From: Gaiellasilicea sp963794385
GTDB taxonomy: Bacteria; Actinomycetota; Thermoleophilia; Gaiellales; Gaiellaceae
Direction of reading: 5' to 3'
DNA: 64,000 nt
NCBI GenBank assembly: GCA_963794385.1
Contig: CAWCDT010000002.1
Span: forward strand, 62,001 to 126,000
Within the stretch, counting starts at the first letter, position 1; each line of letters begins with the position of its first letter. Below, piece by piece: positions 41,851 through 50,796 of the stretch. A program made the translations under genes and the position numbers. The notes below the pieces were generated by a model, which saw only the letters and a program-made list of their open reading frames with translations, was not told the DNA's origin and ran no database searches.

Positions 41851-43174
41851 TCTCGAACACCGTTTCTTCCTCGACTCCGTGCGCGGACTTCGTGCTCGGA
41901 CCCGCTCGAAGCCCGAGCAGGTACTGGCTGCCGAGCTTCGCGTGGCGGAGCGACCGGCCGGGGTCGGTGGCCGGGCCGATCCCGCTGTCGGTCTCGAGGA
42001 TCGACCACTTCGAGCCCTTGGCCCCGACGTCGTCGAAGATCCTCTTGAAGCCGACCACGCCCGGATCCGGGTCGGATGGATACCCGCGCGAGATCGTGCC
42101 CTCGCCTGCGTAGAGCGCGTCGTTGTTGGCGAGCCCGCCGGGAGCGAACGTGGGCGGGCGCACGATCGTCTGCGTGAACGGGTTCGTCGGTGGCGGGGGC
42201 TGGGACGCGAGCCGCGTTCCATCCTTGACGTGCCAGCCGACGAGCCGGTGCGCGTTGGCCTTCCAGAACTCGAATGCGTCCCACTTCGAGCCGTCGACCG
42301 GATCCGGGAAGCGCGCCCGGCCGGAGTACGAGTGGAAGATGTCCGGCTCGAACAGGACCGTGTGCGGATCCGTGTTCTCGGTCCACCAGTCGATTCGGTG
42401 CGTTCGGGACAGCTCCGGATGCGCCGGGTCGTTGAAGAACTGCCAGCCGTTCTGCTCGGTGTGCCAGTACCAGGCGAGCGACTGGTGCGAGAGGATCTCG
42501 CCGACGATGTTGGCGCGTCGCGCGGCTTCGGCCCACCCGATCTGCGCCGGGTTCGCCGGGTTGTCCCCGAGCGTCGCCCGCCCGCTGGGATCGCCGGCCG
42601 TCCCGATCATCTTGTGGCCCAGCGTCTTGGCGATCTCCACCTGGAGCAGGCCGGTCGCTGAGAGGCCGCCGCCGACCGGGTCGTACATGACTCCGAGGCC
42701 GCCCGTGTGCGTCCCGGTCGAAACGAGTCCGGCTGCGTCGAGGTACGAGCGGATCTCCGCGTGGGTCGGCTGCCGCCCGAGCTCGTTGACGTTCTGTGTG
42801 AACTGGAAGAACTCGAAGCCCCTGAAGCCGAGGGCGGCCAGATACTCGAACACCTCTTGGAAGCCGCCGGGCAGCGGCACGAGCGGGCCGAGGTCGGTGG
42901 GGTCCTCCGGGAAGGTCGGGCCGCCCAAATAGCCCATCGTGGGTGTGAGCCCGTTGGCGCGGCTGTTGGCGATGCTGCGCCTCGTGATCGAGTCGCGGAT
43001 CGAAAAGTGCTGAATGCTCAGCCTGGGCGGCGGGACGAGCCGCTCGCCGACCCCGTTCGCTGCCGACCCACTCCGCACCCTGGGTGCGAGCGCGCCGACT
43101 CCGGCGATTGCGAGCGACCCGGCTGCCGCGGTGCCGAGGAATCTCCTTCGGCTCACGCGCTGATGCTCGGTCAT
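41828..43174 (-). CDS. Tat-exported TIM-barrel protein (sugar phosphate isomerase/epimerase family)
   Basis: The 448-residue protein starts with a twin-arginine signal (RVSRRRFLGTAAAGSLAIAG, cleavage near AANG). This indicates export of a folded, cofactor- or metal-containing protein. The mature part has the xylose-isomerase-like barrel: FEYLAALGFRGFEFFQFTQN, STGTHTGGLGVMYDPV, HVKDGTR and SILETDSG, which carry plausible His, Asp and Glu metal ligands. Similar exported proteins occur with sugar-degradation genes, and the exact reaction is unknown. A GGGGAGG ribosome site precedes the ATG. It is probably co-transcribed with the exported membrane protein downstream. Confidence 0.75.
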   Translation of the reverse strand: MTEHQRVSRRRFLGTAAAGSLAIAGVGALAPRVRSGSAANGVGERLVPPPRLSIQHFSIRDSITRRSIANSRANGLTPTMGYLGGPTFPEDPTDLGPLVPLPGGFQEVFEYLAALGFRGFEFFQFTQNVNELGRQPTHAEIRSYLDAAGLVSTGTHTGGLGVMYDPVGGGLSATGLLQVEIAKTLGHKMIGTAGDPSGRATLGDNPANPAQIGWAEAARRANIVGEILSHQSLAWYWHTEQNGWQFFNDPAHPELSRTHRIDWWTENTDPHTVLFEPDIFHSYSGRARFPDPVDGSKWDAFEFWKANAHRLVGWHVKDGTRLASQPPPPTNPFTQTIVRPPTFAPGGLANNDALYAGEGTISRGYPSDPDPGVVGFKRIFDDVGAKGSKWSILETDSGIGPATDPGRSLRHAKLGSQYLLGLRAGPSTKSAHGVEEETVFESELELAG

Positions 43175-43264
43175 TCCATTCCTCCCCTCGTACTGACGGC
43201 GCGCCTCGAGGCGCCTTGTGGCGTTTCGCGCGAAGATACTCCACGAGATCGAGCGCGAGGTGCC

Positions 43265-43983
43265 TCACCGAACCGACCAACCGCCGTCGACCGTGAGCAC
43301 GGTGCCGGTGACGAACGGCGCGGACGCGAGGTAGAGCGCCGCTCCGGCGACATCCTCGGGCCGCCCGAAGTCGCCCGTGAGTGGGTGCAGCTCCGGGAGC
43401 CGGGCGCGGATGCCCGGGTCCGCCTGCGCGCGGGCGCTCATCGGCGTCGCGATCAGCCCCGGAGCGATGGCGTTGACCCGGATTCCCTCGCGCCCGTACT
43501 GGAACGCCATCGCTCTGGTGAGCGCGATGATCCCGGCCTTGCTCACCTGGTAGGCGTGGGTCGCGAAGTCGTCGTCGCCGCCGACGATGCCCATCACCGA
43601 GGAGAGGTTGACGATCGCGCCGCCGCCCGCGGCGCGCAGCGAGCGGTAACGCGTGCTTCGAGCAGAGGAAGACGCTCGTGAGGTTGTTCGCGAGCACCGC
43701 GTTCCACGCCTCGAGCGTGCACTCGCCGACGGGGCCGTCGCCGAGCGAGCGGCCGCTGATTCCGGCGCCGTTGAAGAGGACGTCGAGCCGCTCGAGGCCG
43801 GCGAAGAACGACCGCACCTCCTCCGGCCGGGTCAGATCCGCCTGTTCGCGGTCGAGCCCGACGACCGTCGCGCCCGCGCCCTCGAACGCCTGCACGACCG
43901 CGCTGCCGATCCCGCCGGCGCTCCCGGTCACGAGGGCGACCTTCCCGCTCAGGCTCGGGTCCAGAATGCGCCGATCCTCTCAC
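43265..43983 (-). CDS. Short-chain dehydrogenase/reductase (two frame breaks)
   Basis: This is a Rossmann-fold NAD(P)-dependent oxidoreductase. From GTG 43983 a short piece leads, after removal of one base near 43952, into LSGKVALVTGSAGGIGSAVV, the TGxxxGxG cofactor loop, and LDVLFNGAGISGRSL. A second surplus base near 43650 precedes RAAGGGAIVNLSSVMGIVGG and the catalytic THAYQVSKAGIIALT (Tyr and Lys). It ends PFVTGTVLTVDGGWSVR. The repaired length is 238 residues. The substrate is not evident. It lies upstream of the TIM-barrel gene on the same strand, 90 bases away. Confidence 0.8.
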
Positions 43984-44069
43984 GCGGTTAGATTCGCCCC
44001 GGTCGCGACGGCGGGTTCCTGAGGCAGGCGAAGCAGCGCATCCCCGTCGAGGCCGGCTGACCGGCTCGC

Positions 44070-44087
44070 TCGATCATCGATCATCGT
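44070..44087 (+). promoter_or_regulatory. Tandem TCGATNATCGA operator upstream of the lactonase operon
   Basis: A perfect 11-bp palindrome TCGATCATCGA (44070-44080) overlaps a second copy, TCGATCATCGT (44077-44087, one mismatch), at 7-bp offset. A TATTAG/TAGAGT -10 candidate lies at 44087-44095, so the site covers the promoter spacer as a repressor would. Sequences of the same form occur at 46079, 52284 and 60696. Confidence 0.6.
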
Positions 44088-44128
44088 ATTAGAGTCACCG
44101 TGGCATCTCTCCGACGAAAGGAGGCGCG

Positions 44129-45070
44129 GTGACAAGCACCGAGACCGGCCTCGGCATCGAGGCGAAGTCACCGGCGATCTACGAGCTGGTCGAGGAAGGA
44201 TCGGCCGTCGAGCGGGTCGCCACCGGTTTCACCTTCACCGAGGGCCCCATCTGGCATCCGGACGGGTACCTCCTCTTCTCCGACATGCCGGGCGACGTCC
44301 GGCGCAAGTACACGCCCGGCAAGGGGGCCGAGGAGGTGATGCGGCCGAGCTTCAAGTGCAACGGCATGACACTCGACGCGAACCTCGACCTGCTCGTCTG
44401 CGAGCACGTCACGAGCGCGCTCTGGCGCGAGCGGCGCGACGGCTCGCGCGAGCTGCTCGCCTACCACTACAAGGGCAAGTACTTGAACAGCCCCAACGAC
44501 GTCTGCGTCCGTTCGGACGGGACGATCTACTTCTCCGATCCCTGGTACGGGCGCTTCCCCGGGTTCGGAATCGAGCGCGAGCGTGAGCTGGGCTGGCAGG
44601 GCGTCTTCCGGATCCCGCCCGGTGGCGGTCCGGAGGACGTCGAGCTTGTGGTCGAGAAGGACGAGTTCGAGATGCCGAACGGCGTCTGCTTCTCGCCCGA
44701 CGAGTCGCTCGTCTACATCAACGACACGCCGCGGGCGCACATCAAGGTGTACGACGTCGCCGAGGACGGGACGTTCTCGAACGGCCGCATGTTCTTCGAG
44801 GGAGTCGGCTCCGGGGTGATCGAGGAAGGCATCCCCGACGGGATGAAGTGCGACGAGCGGGGCAACATCTGGGTCACCGGGCCGGGCGGGATCTGGATCA
44901 TCTCCGCCGCCGCGGAGCACCTCGGCGTGATCAATGTCCCGGAGAGCACGGGCAACCTGACCTGGGGCGGCGAGGACTGGCACACGGTCTTCATCCCGAG
45001 CTCGACGTCGCTGTACACGATCCGGGCCAAGGTCGGCCCACGCCGCGAGCCATACATGGAGGGACGATGA
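44129..45070 (+). CDS. SMP-30/gluconolactonase-family lactonase
   Basis: The 313-residue six-bladed beta-propeller contains GFTFTEGPIWHPDGYLLFSD, which has the metal-binding Glu of the family. It also contains KYLNSPNDVCVRSDGTIYFS (Asn/Asp ligands), PNGVCFSPDESLVYIND and DGMKCDERGNIWVTGPGGI. The enzymes hydrolyse sugar lactones using a divalent metal, which fits an oxidative sugar or uronate pathway. A strong AAAGGAGG ribosome site (44117-44124) precedes GTG 44129. It overlaps the cysteine-hydrolase homologue by 4 bases. The operator 40-60 bases upstream suggests control by the island's regulator. Confidence 0.85.
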   Translation: MTSTETGLGIEAKSPAIYELVEEGSAVERVATGFTFTEGPIWHPDGYLLFSDMPGDVRRKYTPGKGAEEVMRPSFKCNGMTLDANLDLLVCEHVTSALWRERRDGSRELLAYHYKGKYLNSPNDVCVRSDGTIYFSDPWYGRFPGFGIERERELGWQGVFRIPPGGGPEDVELVVEKDEFEMPNGVCFSPDESLVYINDTPRAHIKVYDVAEDGTFSNGRMFFEGVGSGVIEEGIPDGMKCDERGNIWVTGPGGIWIISAAAEHLGVINVPESTGNLTWGGEDWHTVFIPSSTSLYTIRAKVGPRREPYMEGR

Positions 45071-45702
45071 ACGAAGAGGCACTGACCCTGGACCCGGCGC
45101 GGTGCGCGCTGATCATCCAGGACATGCAGAACGACGTCATCATCGACGGCGGCGCGTTCGCGGAGAGCGGTTCGCCGGGTCACGCGAAGGAGCAGAACGT
45201 CGTCGAGAACGTGAAGGCGCTCGCGGAGACCTGCCGCAGCAAGGGGATCCCGGTGATCCACGTCTGGTACATCGTCGAGGAGGGCGCACGCGGCCTGAAG
45301 CTGAACGCGCCGCTCTTCCAGGGGGTCAAGGACTCTGGCGCACTCGTTCGCGGAACCTGGGGAGCCGCCCCGGCCGAGGGGCTCGAGCCGCAGGACGGCG
45401 ACCTCGTCGTCGAGAAGATGCGGATGAGCGCCTGGCAAGGAACGAAGCTCGAGCTGATCCTGGCCGGTCTCGGCCGCGACACGGTCATCGTCACCGGTGC
45501 GTGGACGAACATGTCGATCGAGCACACGGCGCGGACAGGAGCGGACAAGGGGTTCTTCATGCTCGTCCCGGAGGACGGCTGCTCGACGATGAACCCCGAC
45601 TGGCACAACGCGTCGATCAACTTCGCACTGCAGAACGTCTCGACAGTGACGACCTTCGCGGCCGTCACCGAGGCGCTCGGCGGGGTTCCGGCGGCAGTCT
45701 GA
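45067..45702 (+). CDS. Isochorismatase-like hydrolase with Ser in place of the catalytic Cys
   Basis: The 211-residue protein has the alpha/beta fold of the cysteine-hydrolase superfamily. The catalytic aspartate is in ALIIQDMQNDVIIDGGAF (Asp19) and the lysine in VVEKMRMSAWQGTKLELIL (Lys117). The nucleophile position, 33 residues after the lysine, reads VTGAWTNMSIEHTARTG, so Ser150 replaces the usual Cys. Active amidohydrolases of the family use Asp-Lys-Cys. This version is either catalytically different or a non-hydrolytic relative. ATG 45067 overlaps the lactonase stop. The gene is not frame-broken, so the serine is not a simple sequencing slip. Confidence 0.8.
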   Translation: MNEEALTLDPARCALIIQDMQNDVIIDGGAFAESGSPGHAKEQNVVENVKALAETCRSKGIPVIHVWYIVEEGARGLKLNAPLFQGVKDSGALVRGTWGAAPAEGLEPQDGDLVVEKMRMSAWQGTKLELILAGLGRDTVIVTGAWTNMSIEHTARTGADKGFFMLVPEDGCSTMNPDWHNASINFALQNVSTVTTFAAVTEALGGVPAAV

Positions 45703-45720
45703 ACCGGGAGGGGCTCGGCC

Positions 45721-46074
45721 TCAGCCGGGCCCCTCGTTCCACCGCTCGCGGTAGTCCTCTCGTGGCGGGGCGAAGATGTCGAGCACGAGCGCGCCTTCGG
45801 GCCCGCAGTACGCGGAGTGCTCGACGCCGCCCGGGAGCACGTACGCCTCGAAGGGGCCGAGCTCGTGAGGGACTCCGTCGACGACCAGCGCCTGCATTCC
45901 CTCGAGGACGAGGCCGAGCTGTTCGTGCGGGTGGCTGTGGAGCGGCACGGTCGCGCCGGGCTCGAAGTGGATCAGGTTCAGCATCGCTCGCCCGCCGAAC
46001 AACGGCTGCCCCGTCACCCCGGCGGCGAGCTCGAACGCGCGGATCGCGTCGAGGCGTATGAACTGCGGCTCCAC
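45721..46074 (-). CDS. Small cupin-domain protein
   Basis: The 117-residue single cupin barrel has motif 1 in GATVPLHSHPHEQLGLVLEG (HxH...E) and motif 2 in FEAYVLPGGVEHSAYCGPEG (G...PxG...H). This gives a likely 3-His-1-Glu metal site. Such stand-alone cupins act as isomerases or dioxygenases, or bind small ligands. The GTG at 46074 is 21 bases from the divergent aldehyde dehydrogenase start. A GATAAT -10 (46082-46087, complement) lies seven bases upstream, so the mRNA should be leaderless. Confidence 0.8.
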   Translation of the reverse strand: MEPQFIRLDAIRAFELAAGVTGQPLFGGRAMLNLIHFEPGATVPLHSHPHEQLGLVLEGMQALVVDGVPHELGPFEAYVLPGGVEHSAYCGPEGALVLDIFAPPREDYRERWNEGPG

Positions 46075-46078
46075 TCGC

Positions 46079-46089
46079 TCGATTATCGT
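46079..46089 (+). promoter_or_regulatory. Operator inside a 21-bp bidirectional promoter (cupin / aldehyde dehydrogenase)
   Basis: TCGATTATCGT matches the TCGATNATCGA palindrome with one mismatch. It fully contains the two opposed -10 elements, TATCGT (46084-46089, rightward) and GATAAT (46082-46087, leftward). Start codons lie at 46096 and 46074, six and seven bases beyond. A regulator bound here would block both genes at once. Confidence 0.6.
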
Positions 46090-46095
46090 TGCCCC

Positions 46096-47560
46096 GTGAC
46101 CGTCGTCGAGCTTCCGTTGCTGCGCCGGCAGGCCTACGTCGACGGTCGCTGGGTCGACTCCGACTCGGGGCGAGACGTTTCCGGTGACGAATCCGGCGAC
46201 GGGAGAGGTGGTCGCAGAGGTCGCTCGCCTGGGCGCGGACGAGACGCGCCGTGCGATCGCGGCGGCCGAGCGCGCCTACCCCGAGTGGCGGTCGCGGACT
46301 GCGAAGGATCGGGCGGCTGTACTCCGGCGCCTGGCCGACCTGATGCTCGAGCGCGAAGAGGATCTCGCCTGCCTGCTGGTGACGGAGCAGGGCAAGCCGC
46401 TCGCCGAAGCGCGCGCCGAAGTCGCGTACGCTGCGTCGTTCTACGAGTGGTTCGGCGAGGAGGCGAAGCGAGCGTACGGTGACACGATCCCGTCGCCGAG
46501 CGACGACCGGCGCATCCTCGTCCTGAAGCAGCCAGTCGGCGTAACCGTGGGCATCACGCCCTGGAACTTCCCGGCGGCGATGCCGACTCGGAAGACGGCA
46601 CCCGCGCTCGCCGCCGGCTGCACGATGGTGCTCAAGCCGGCCGAGCAGACGCCGCTGTCGGCGCTCGCGATCGTGGCGCTCGCGGAGGAAGCCGGCCTGC
46701 CTGCTGGCGTCCTCTCCGTCGTCACCGGCGCCGCCGAGGACGCGCCCGTGATCGGTGCCGAGATGACGTCGAACCCGCGCGTGCGCAAGCTGGGATTCAC
46801 AGGCTCGACCGAGATCGGCAAGCTCCTGATGCAGCAGTGCTCGGCGCAGTTGAAGAAGGTGTCGCTCGAGCTGGGCGGCAACGCGCCCTTCCTCATCTTC
46901 GACGACGCCGACCTCGAAGCGGCGGTCGCCGGCGCGGTGCTCTGCAAGTTCCGGAACTCCGGCCAGACGTGCATCACCGCCAACCGCATCCTCGTTCAGG
47001 ATGGGGTCTACGACGAGTTCGTCGAGCGGTTCACAAGCGCAGCCGCGGGGCTGACGGTCGCCGACGGGTTCACGCCCGGCGTCGATGTCGGGCCGCTGAT
47101 CGACGAGCCGGCGGTTGCCAAGGTCGAGCGCCACGTCGACGACGCCGTCGAACGGGGCGCCGAGCTCGTGCTGGGTGGCAGCCGGCTCGAGGGGCAGTTC
47201 TTCCAGCCCTCGGTGCTGACCGGCGTGCCGGCCGACGCGGCGATGAGCTGCGAGGAGACCTTCGGCCCGGTCGCCGGTATCGCGCGCTTCGCAGACGAGG
47301 GCGAGGCGGTGCGGGCGGCCAACGACACGCCGTACGGGCTCGCGGCGTACTTCTACTCGCAGTCGAATGCACGGACGTGGCGCGTGTCGGAGGCGCTCGA
47401 GTACGGCATCGTCGGGATCAACACCGGTTTCATCTCGACCGAGGTCGCGCCCTTCGGCGGGATGAAGGAGTCGGGCATCGGCCGCGAGGGCTCGAAGTAC
47501 GGGTTGGACGAGTGGCTCGAGCTGAAGTACGTGGCGGTCGGGGGCGTCGGCGTGCCGTGA
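46096..47560 (+). CDS. NAD(P)-dependent aldehyde dehydrogenase, succinate-semialdehyde type (one frame break)
   Basis: The enzyme begins LPLLRRQAYVDGRWVDSDSG. After a surplus G near 46170 it continues PVTNPATGEVVAEVARLGAD. Landmarks are ITPWNFPAAMPTRKTAPALA, the cofactor-binding LGFTGSTEIGKLLM, the general-base glutamate in SLELGGNAPFLIFDDADLEA, the nucleophile in FRNSGQTCITANRILVQDG and the closing PFGGMKESGIGREGSKYGLD. It resembles GabD-type semialdehyde dehydrogenases, so an acidic semialdehyde is the likely substrate. The repaired length is 487 residues. It leads a seven-gene operon ending with the amidase, with a leaderless start from TATCGT. Confidence 0.87.
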
Positions 47561-47871
47561 TCGTCGAGCAGCGCGACTACCACGTCCACACGGGCAAGCT
47601 CCCTGAGCTCCTCCGTCTCTACGAGAGCGAGGGGATCCCGCTGCAGCAAGAGATCCTCGGCGGGCTGGTCGGCGCCTTCACGACCGACGTGGGCGCGCTC
47701 TCCACCTACTCGACGCTCTGGCGCTACGACTCCTACGCCGAGCGGGAGGAGAAGCGGGCGCGACTGCAGGCTGACCGCCGCTGGCAGGAGTTCCTGCGCC
47801 GCGTGCAGCCGCTCATGCACACCCAGCAGAACCGGATCCTCGTGCCGACCTCCTTCTCGCCGCTCCGCTGA
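47557..47871 (+). CDS. NIPSNAP-family protein
   Basis: The 104-residue protein is a single ferredoxin-like alpha/beta barrel of the NIPSNAP family. The characteristic pattern runs from VEQRDYHVHTGKLPELLRLY through ILGGLVGAFTTDVGALSTYS to LWRYDSYAEREEKRARLQAD. Bacterial members are often found in catabolic operons, where their role is unclear. They may bind or isomerise small acids. GTG 47557 overlaps the aldehyde dehydrogenase stop (GTGA). The next gene starts one base after its stop. Confidence 0.78.
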   Translation: MIVEQRDYHVHTGKLPELLRLYESEGIPLQQEILGGLVGAFTTDVGALSTYSTLWRYDSYAEREEKRARLQADRRWQEFLRRVQPLMHTQQNRILVPTSFSPLR

Positions 47872-47872
47872 C

Positions 47873-48619
47873 GTGGGCCAGCTGGACGGCAAGGTCGCGG
47901 TCGTCACAGGCGCGGCCCAGGGAATCGGCCGCGCGATCGCGGCGGGACTCGCTCGCGAGGGGGCGCGGATCGTCGTCGTCGACCTCGAGCGGGCTGAGCA
48001 GGCTGCCGCCGCGTTTCCCGACGGGGTCGCGATCACGGCCGACGTCTCCTCCGAAGAGGACACGGCCCGGATGGCGCGCGAGGTCCTGCAGCAGTGCGGC
48101 TCGATCGACATCCTCGTCAACAACGCCGGCCTTTACGCCTCGCTCCCGATGCGTCCGTTCACCGAGATCCCGCTCGAGGAGTGGCGGCGCGTGATGGACG
48201 TCAACGTCGCCTCGATGTTCCTCGCCTGCCGGGCCGTCGTGCCGGCGATGCGGGGGGAGGGCGGCGGCAAGATCGTGAACATCTCCTCGGGTACGCCGTT
48301 TCGCGGCGTCCCGTTCCTGCTCCACTACGTCACGAGCAAGGGCGCGATCGTCGCCCTCACGCGCGCCCTCGCCCGGGAGCTCGGCAAGGACGAGATCCAC
48401 GTCAACTGCGTCGCACCCGGGTTCACGATGTCCGACGGGGTCAAGGCCCATCCGGAGGTGATCGAAGCGCTCCAGGGCGCTTCTGTGGCCGGCCGCACGA
48501 TCCAGCGCGACCAGCTGCCCGAGGACGTCGTCGGCGCCGTGGTCTTCCTGTGCACGCCCGCAGCGGGCTTCATCACCGGCCAGACCATGGTGATCGACGG
48601 CGGGCAGTACTTCCATTGA
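47873..48619 (+). CDS. Short-chain dehydrogenase/reductase (FabG-like)
   Basis: The 248-residue oxidoreductase has the cofactor loop VAVVTGAAQGIGRAIAAGLA. It also has DILVNNAGLYASLPMRPFTE (NNAG), catalytic serine in IVNISSGTPFRGVPF, Tyr/Lys in LHYVTSKGAIVALTRALA and the C-terminal FITGQTMVIDGGQYFH. An acidic residue after beta-2 (VVVDLERAEQ) suggests NAD rather than NADP. It lies third in the 46096-52283 operon. Its stop overlaps the TTG of the cupin gene. It probably oxidises a hydroxy-acid intermediate. Confidence 0.85.
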   Translation: MGQLDGKVAVVTGAAQGIGRAIAAGLAREGARIVVVDLERAEQAAAAFPDGVAITADVSSEEDTARMAREVLQQCGSIDILVNNAGLYASLPMRPFTEIPLEEWRRVMDVNVASMFLACRAVVPAMRGEGGGKIVNISSGTPFRGVPFLLHYVTSKGAIVALTRALARELGKDEIHVNCVAPGFTMSDGVKAHPEVIEALQGASVAGRTIQRDQLPEDVVGAVVFLCTPAAGFITGQTMVIDGGQYFH

Positions 48620-49152
48620 GATTCACGCTCCACGAGCATCCGAGTGGAGTCGAGGCCGAGGCAGGCCCGCGCGTGGTCTACGACCTGGAGAGGAACGAAG
48701 CGTGGCTCGGGGCGGCCCGCGTGGACGGCCCGGCGCTCGTCTGGGAGCTCGGCGGCGACGCGATTGGGGCGGTGCTGGCCGCAGAGGTGGAGCTCGACTC
48801 CGTGGGCGCCTGGATCGTCCGCTGCGACCGGATCGACTTCCCGCCCGGCGGTGTCGCCCACCGGCACGTCCATCCGGGGCCCGGGATCCGGAGGCTCCTC
48901 CACGGCGAGCTGGCGGTCGACGCAGAGGGAGTCGAGCGGGCCTACGGCGCCGGCGAGGCCTGGTTCGAGGGCGCCGGCTATCCCGTGCTGGCGACGGCTT
49001 CGGCGAGCGAGGAGACCGCCTTCGTCCGGGTGCTGCTGTTGCCGCGCGAGTGGGAGGGGAGGCGGACGATCCGCTACCTCGATCCCGCCGACGAGGGCAA
49101 GCCGAAGCTCCAGCGGGCGACGGTCCTCCTCGAGGAGCCGCTGCCGCAGTGA
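48616..49152 (+). CDS. Cupin-fold protein of unknown function
   Basis: The 178-residue protein contains a cupin-like pattern, IDFPPGGVAHRHVHPGPGIR then LLHGELAVDAEGVERAYGAG (HxHxH, G). A second strand set, AGEAWFEGAGYPVLATASAS, follows. Start TTG 48616 overlaps the dehydrogenase stop, and its stop overlaps the GTG of the TPP enzyme. It is twice the size of the divergent cupin at 45721 and not obviously related in sequence. It could be a sensor or isomerase for the same substrate. Confidence 0.65.
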   Translation: MRFTLHEHPSGVEAEAGPRVVYDLERNEAWLGAARVDGPALVWELGGDAIGAVLAAEVELDSVGAWIVRCDRIDFPPGGVAHRHVHPGPGIRRLLHGELAVDAEGVERAYGAGEAWFEGAGYPVLATASASEETAFVRVLLLPREWEGRRTIRYLDPADEGKPKLQRATVLLEEPLPQ

Positions 49153-50796
49153 GGAGCGGCGGCCGGATCCTCGTCGACCAGCTCGAGCTGAACGGCGTCG
49201 ACCTCGCCTTCTGCCTGCCGGGCGAGAGCTTCCTGCCCGTGCTCGACGCGCTCTACGACTCGCCGATCCGGCTCGTCTCCTGCCGCCACGAGCAGGGAGC
49301 CGCGAACGCGGCGGAGGCGTACGGCAAGCTCACCGGCCGCCCCGGGGTCTGCCTCGTCACGCGTGGCCCGGGCGCGGCGCAGGCGGCCGTCGGCGTGCAC
49401 ACCGCCAGGCAGGACTCGACGCCGCTGGTCTTGCTCGTCGGCCACGTTCCCCGCGCCTTCCAGGGCCGCGAGGCCTGGCAGGAGCTCGACTACGCGCGCG
49501 TGTTCGGTGGCATCGCGAAGGCTGCGTGGCACGTGGATCGCGCCGATCGCATGTCCGAGCACGTGGAGCGCGCCTTCTCCCTCGCGCTCTCGGGGCGGCC
49601 TGGGCCGGTGGTGCTCGCCCTGCCCGAAGACGTGCTCGCCGAGGAGGCGGACGTCCCTGACGCGGCGCCCGTTCGGCCCGCGCGCGCGTCGCCGCGCGAC
49701 GAGGATCTCACGCGGCTGCGGGAGCTGCTCGCGGCGTCCGAGCGGCCGCTCGTGATCGTCGGCGAAGGCGGCTGGACGCGGCAGACCGGGGAGGACGTGC
49801 TCGCCTTCTGCGAGGCGAACGAACTGCCCGCCGCCTGCGCGTTCCGCTGCCAGGACTTCGTCGACAACCGGTCGCGCTCGTACGCCGGCGTGCTCGGCGT
49901 CGCGATGGACGACTCGCTGGCGACGCGGCTTCGCGAGGCCGATCTCGTCCTCGCGCTCGGGGGCCGGCATCGGCGAGGTGCCGACGCGCCGCTACACGCT
50001 GCTCGACGTGCCGCGGCCGCGGCAGACGCTCATCCACGCCCATCCGGACCCCGACGAGCTCGGCTTCGTCTACGAGCCCGACCTCCCGGTCGCGTGCGGC
50101 CTGCCCGAGCTTGCGGCAGCGTTGCGGCAGCTCGAGCCGCTCGAGCCGCGCTGGCGGGAATGGACGCATGCGGCACGCGCGGACTACGAGGCGAATCTCC
50201 GGCACGAGCCGATGGAAGGGCCGGTCGACCTCGGCGAGATCATGGCCTTCCTCCGCAGCCGGCTGCCCGGCGACGCGATCCAGACCTGCGGTGCGGGCAA
50301 CTTCACCGTCTGGGCGCATCGGTTCGCCGAGTTCACGCAGTACGGCACGCAGGTCTGTCCGCGCAGCGGCTCGATGGGATACGGCGTCGCCGCAGCAGTC
50401 GCGGCGAAGCTCGTCCACCCCGACCGGATCGCCCTCTGCTTCACGGGCGACGGCGACTTCGTGATGAGCTCGCCGGAGTTCGCCACCGCCGTCCAGTACG
50501 AGCTGCCGATCGTCGTGCTGCTGGTCAACAACGGCATGTACGGGACGATCCGGATGCATCAGGAGCGGCAATTTCCGGGCCGCGTGATCGGGACTGATCT
50601 CGTCAACCCGGACTTCCCCGCGCTCGCGCAGGCCTACGGCGGCCACGGGGAGCGGGTCGAGGCGACGGCGGACTTCGAGGCCGCATTCGAGCGGGCGCTC
50701 GGCTCCGGCCTGCCGGCGCTGCTCGAGCTGCCGGTCGACCCCGAGCGGATCAGCCCGCGGGTCACGCTCAGCGAGCTGCAGGGTCAAGCTCGATGA
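49149..50796 (+). CDS. Thiamine-pyrophosphate-dependent enzyme, acetolactate synthase-like (one frame break)
   Basis: The three-domain TPP enzyme has LAFCLPGESFLPVLDALYDS and RLVSCRHEQGAANAAEAYGK (cofactor-activating Glu). GKLTGRPGVCLVTRGPGAAQ follows. After one surplus G near 49961 come PTRRYTLLDVPRPRQTLIHA and the TPP-Mg motif CFTGDGDFVMSSPEFATAVQ ... VVLLVNNGMYG. The repaired length is 548 residues. Residues around the active site do not identify it as AHAS. Context suggests a 2-oxoacid decarboxylase or lyase of the catabolic pathway. GTG 49149 overlaps the cupin stop. It ends overlapping ridA by 4 bases. Confidence 0.85.
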
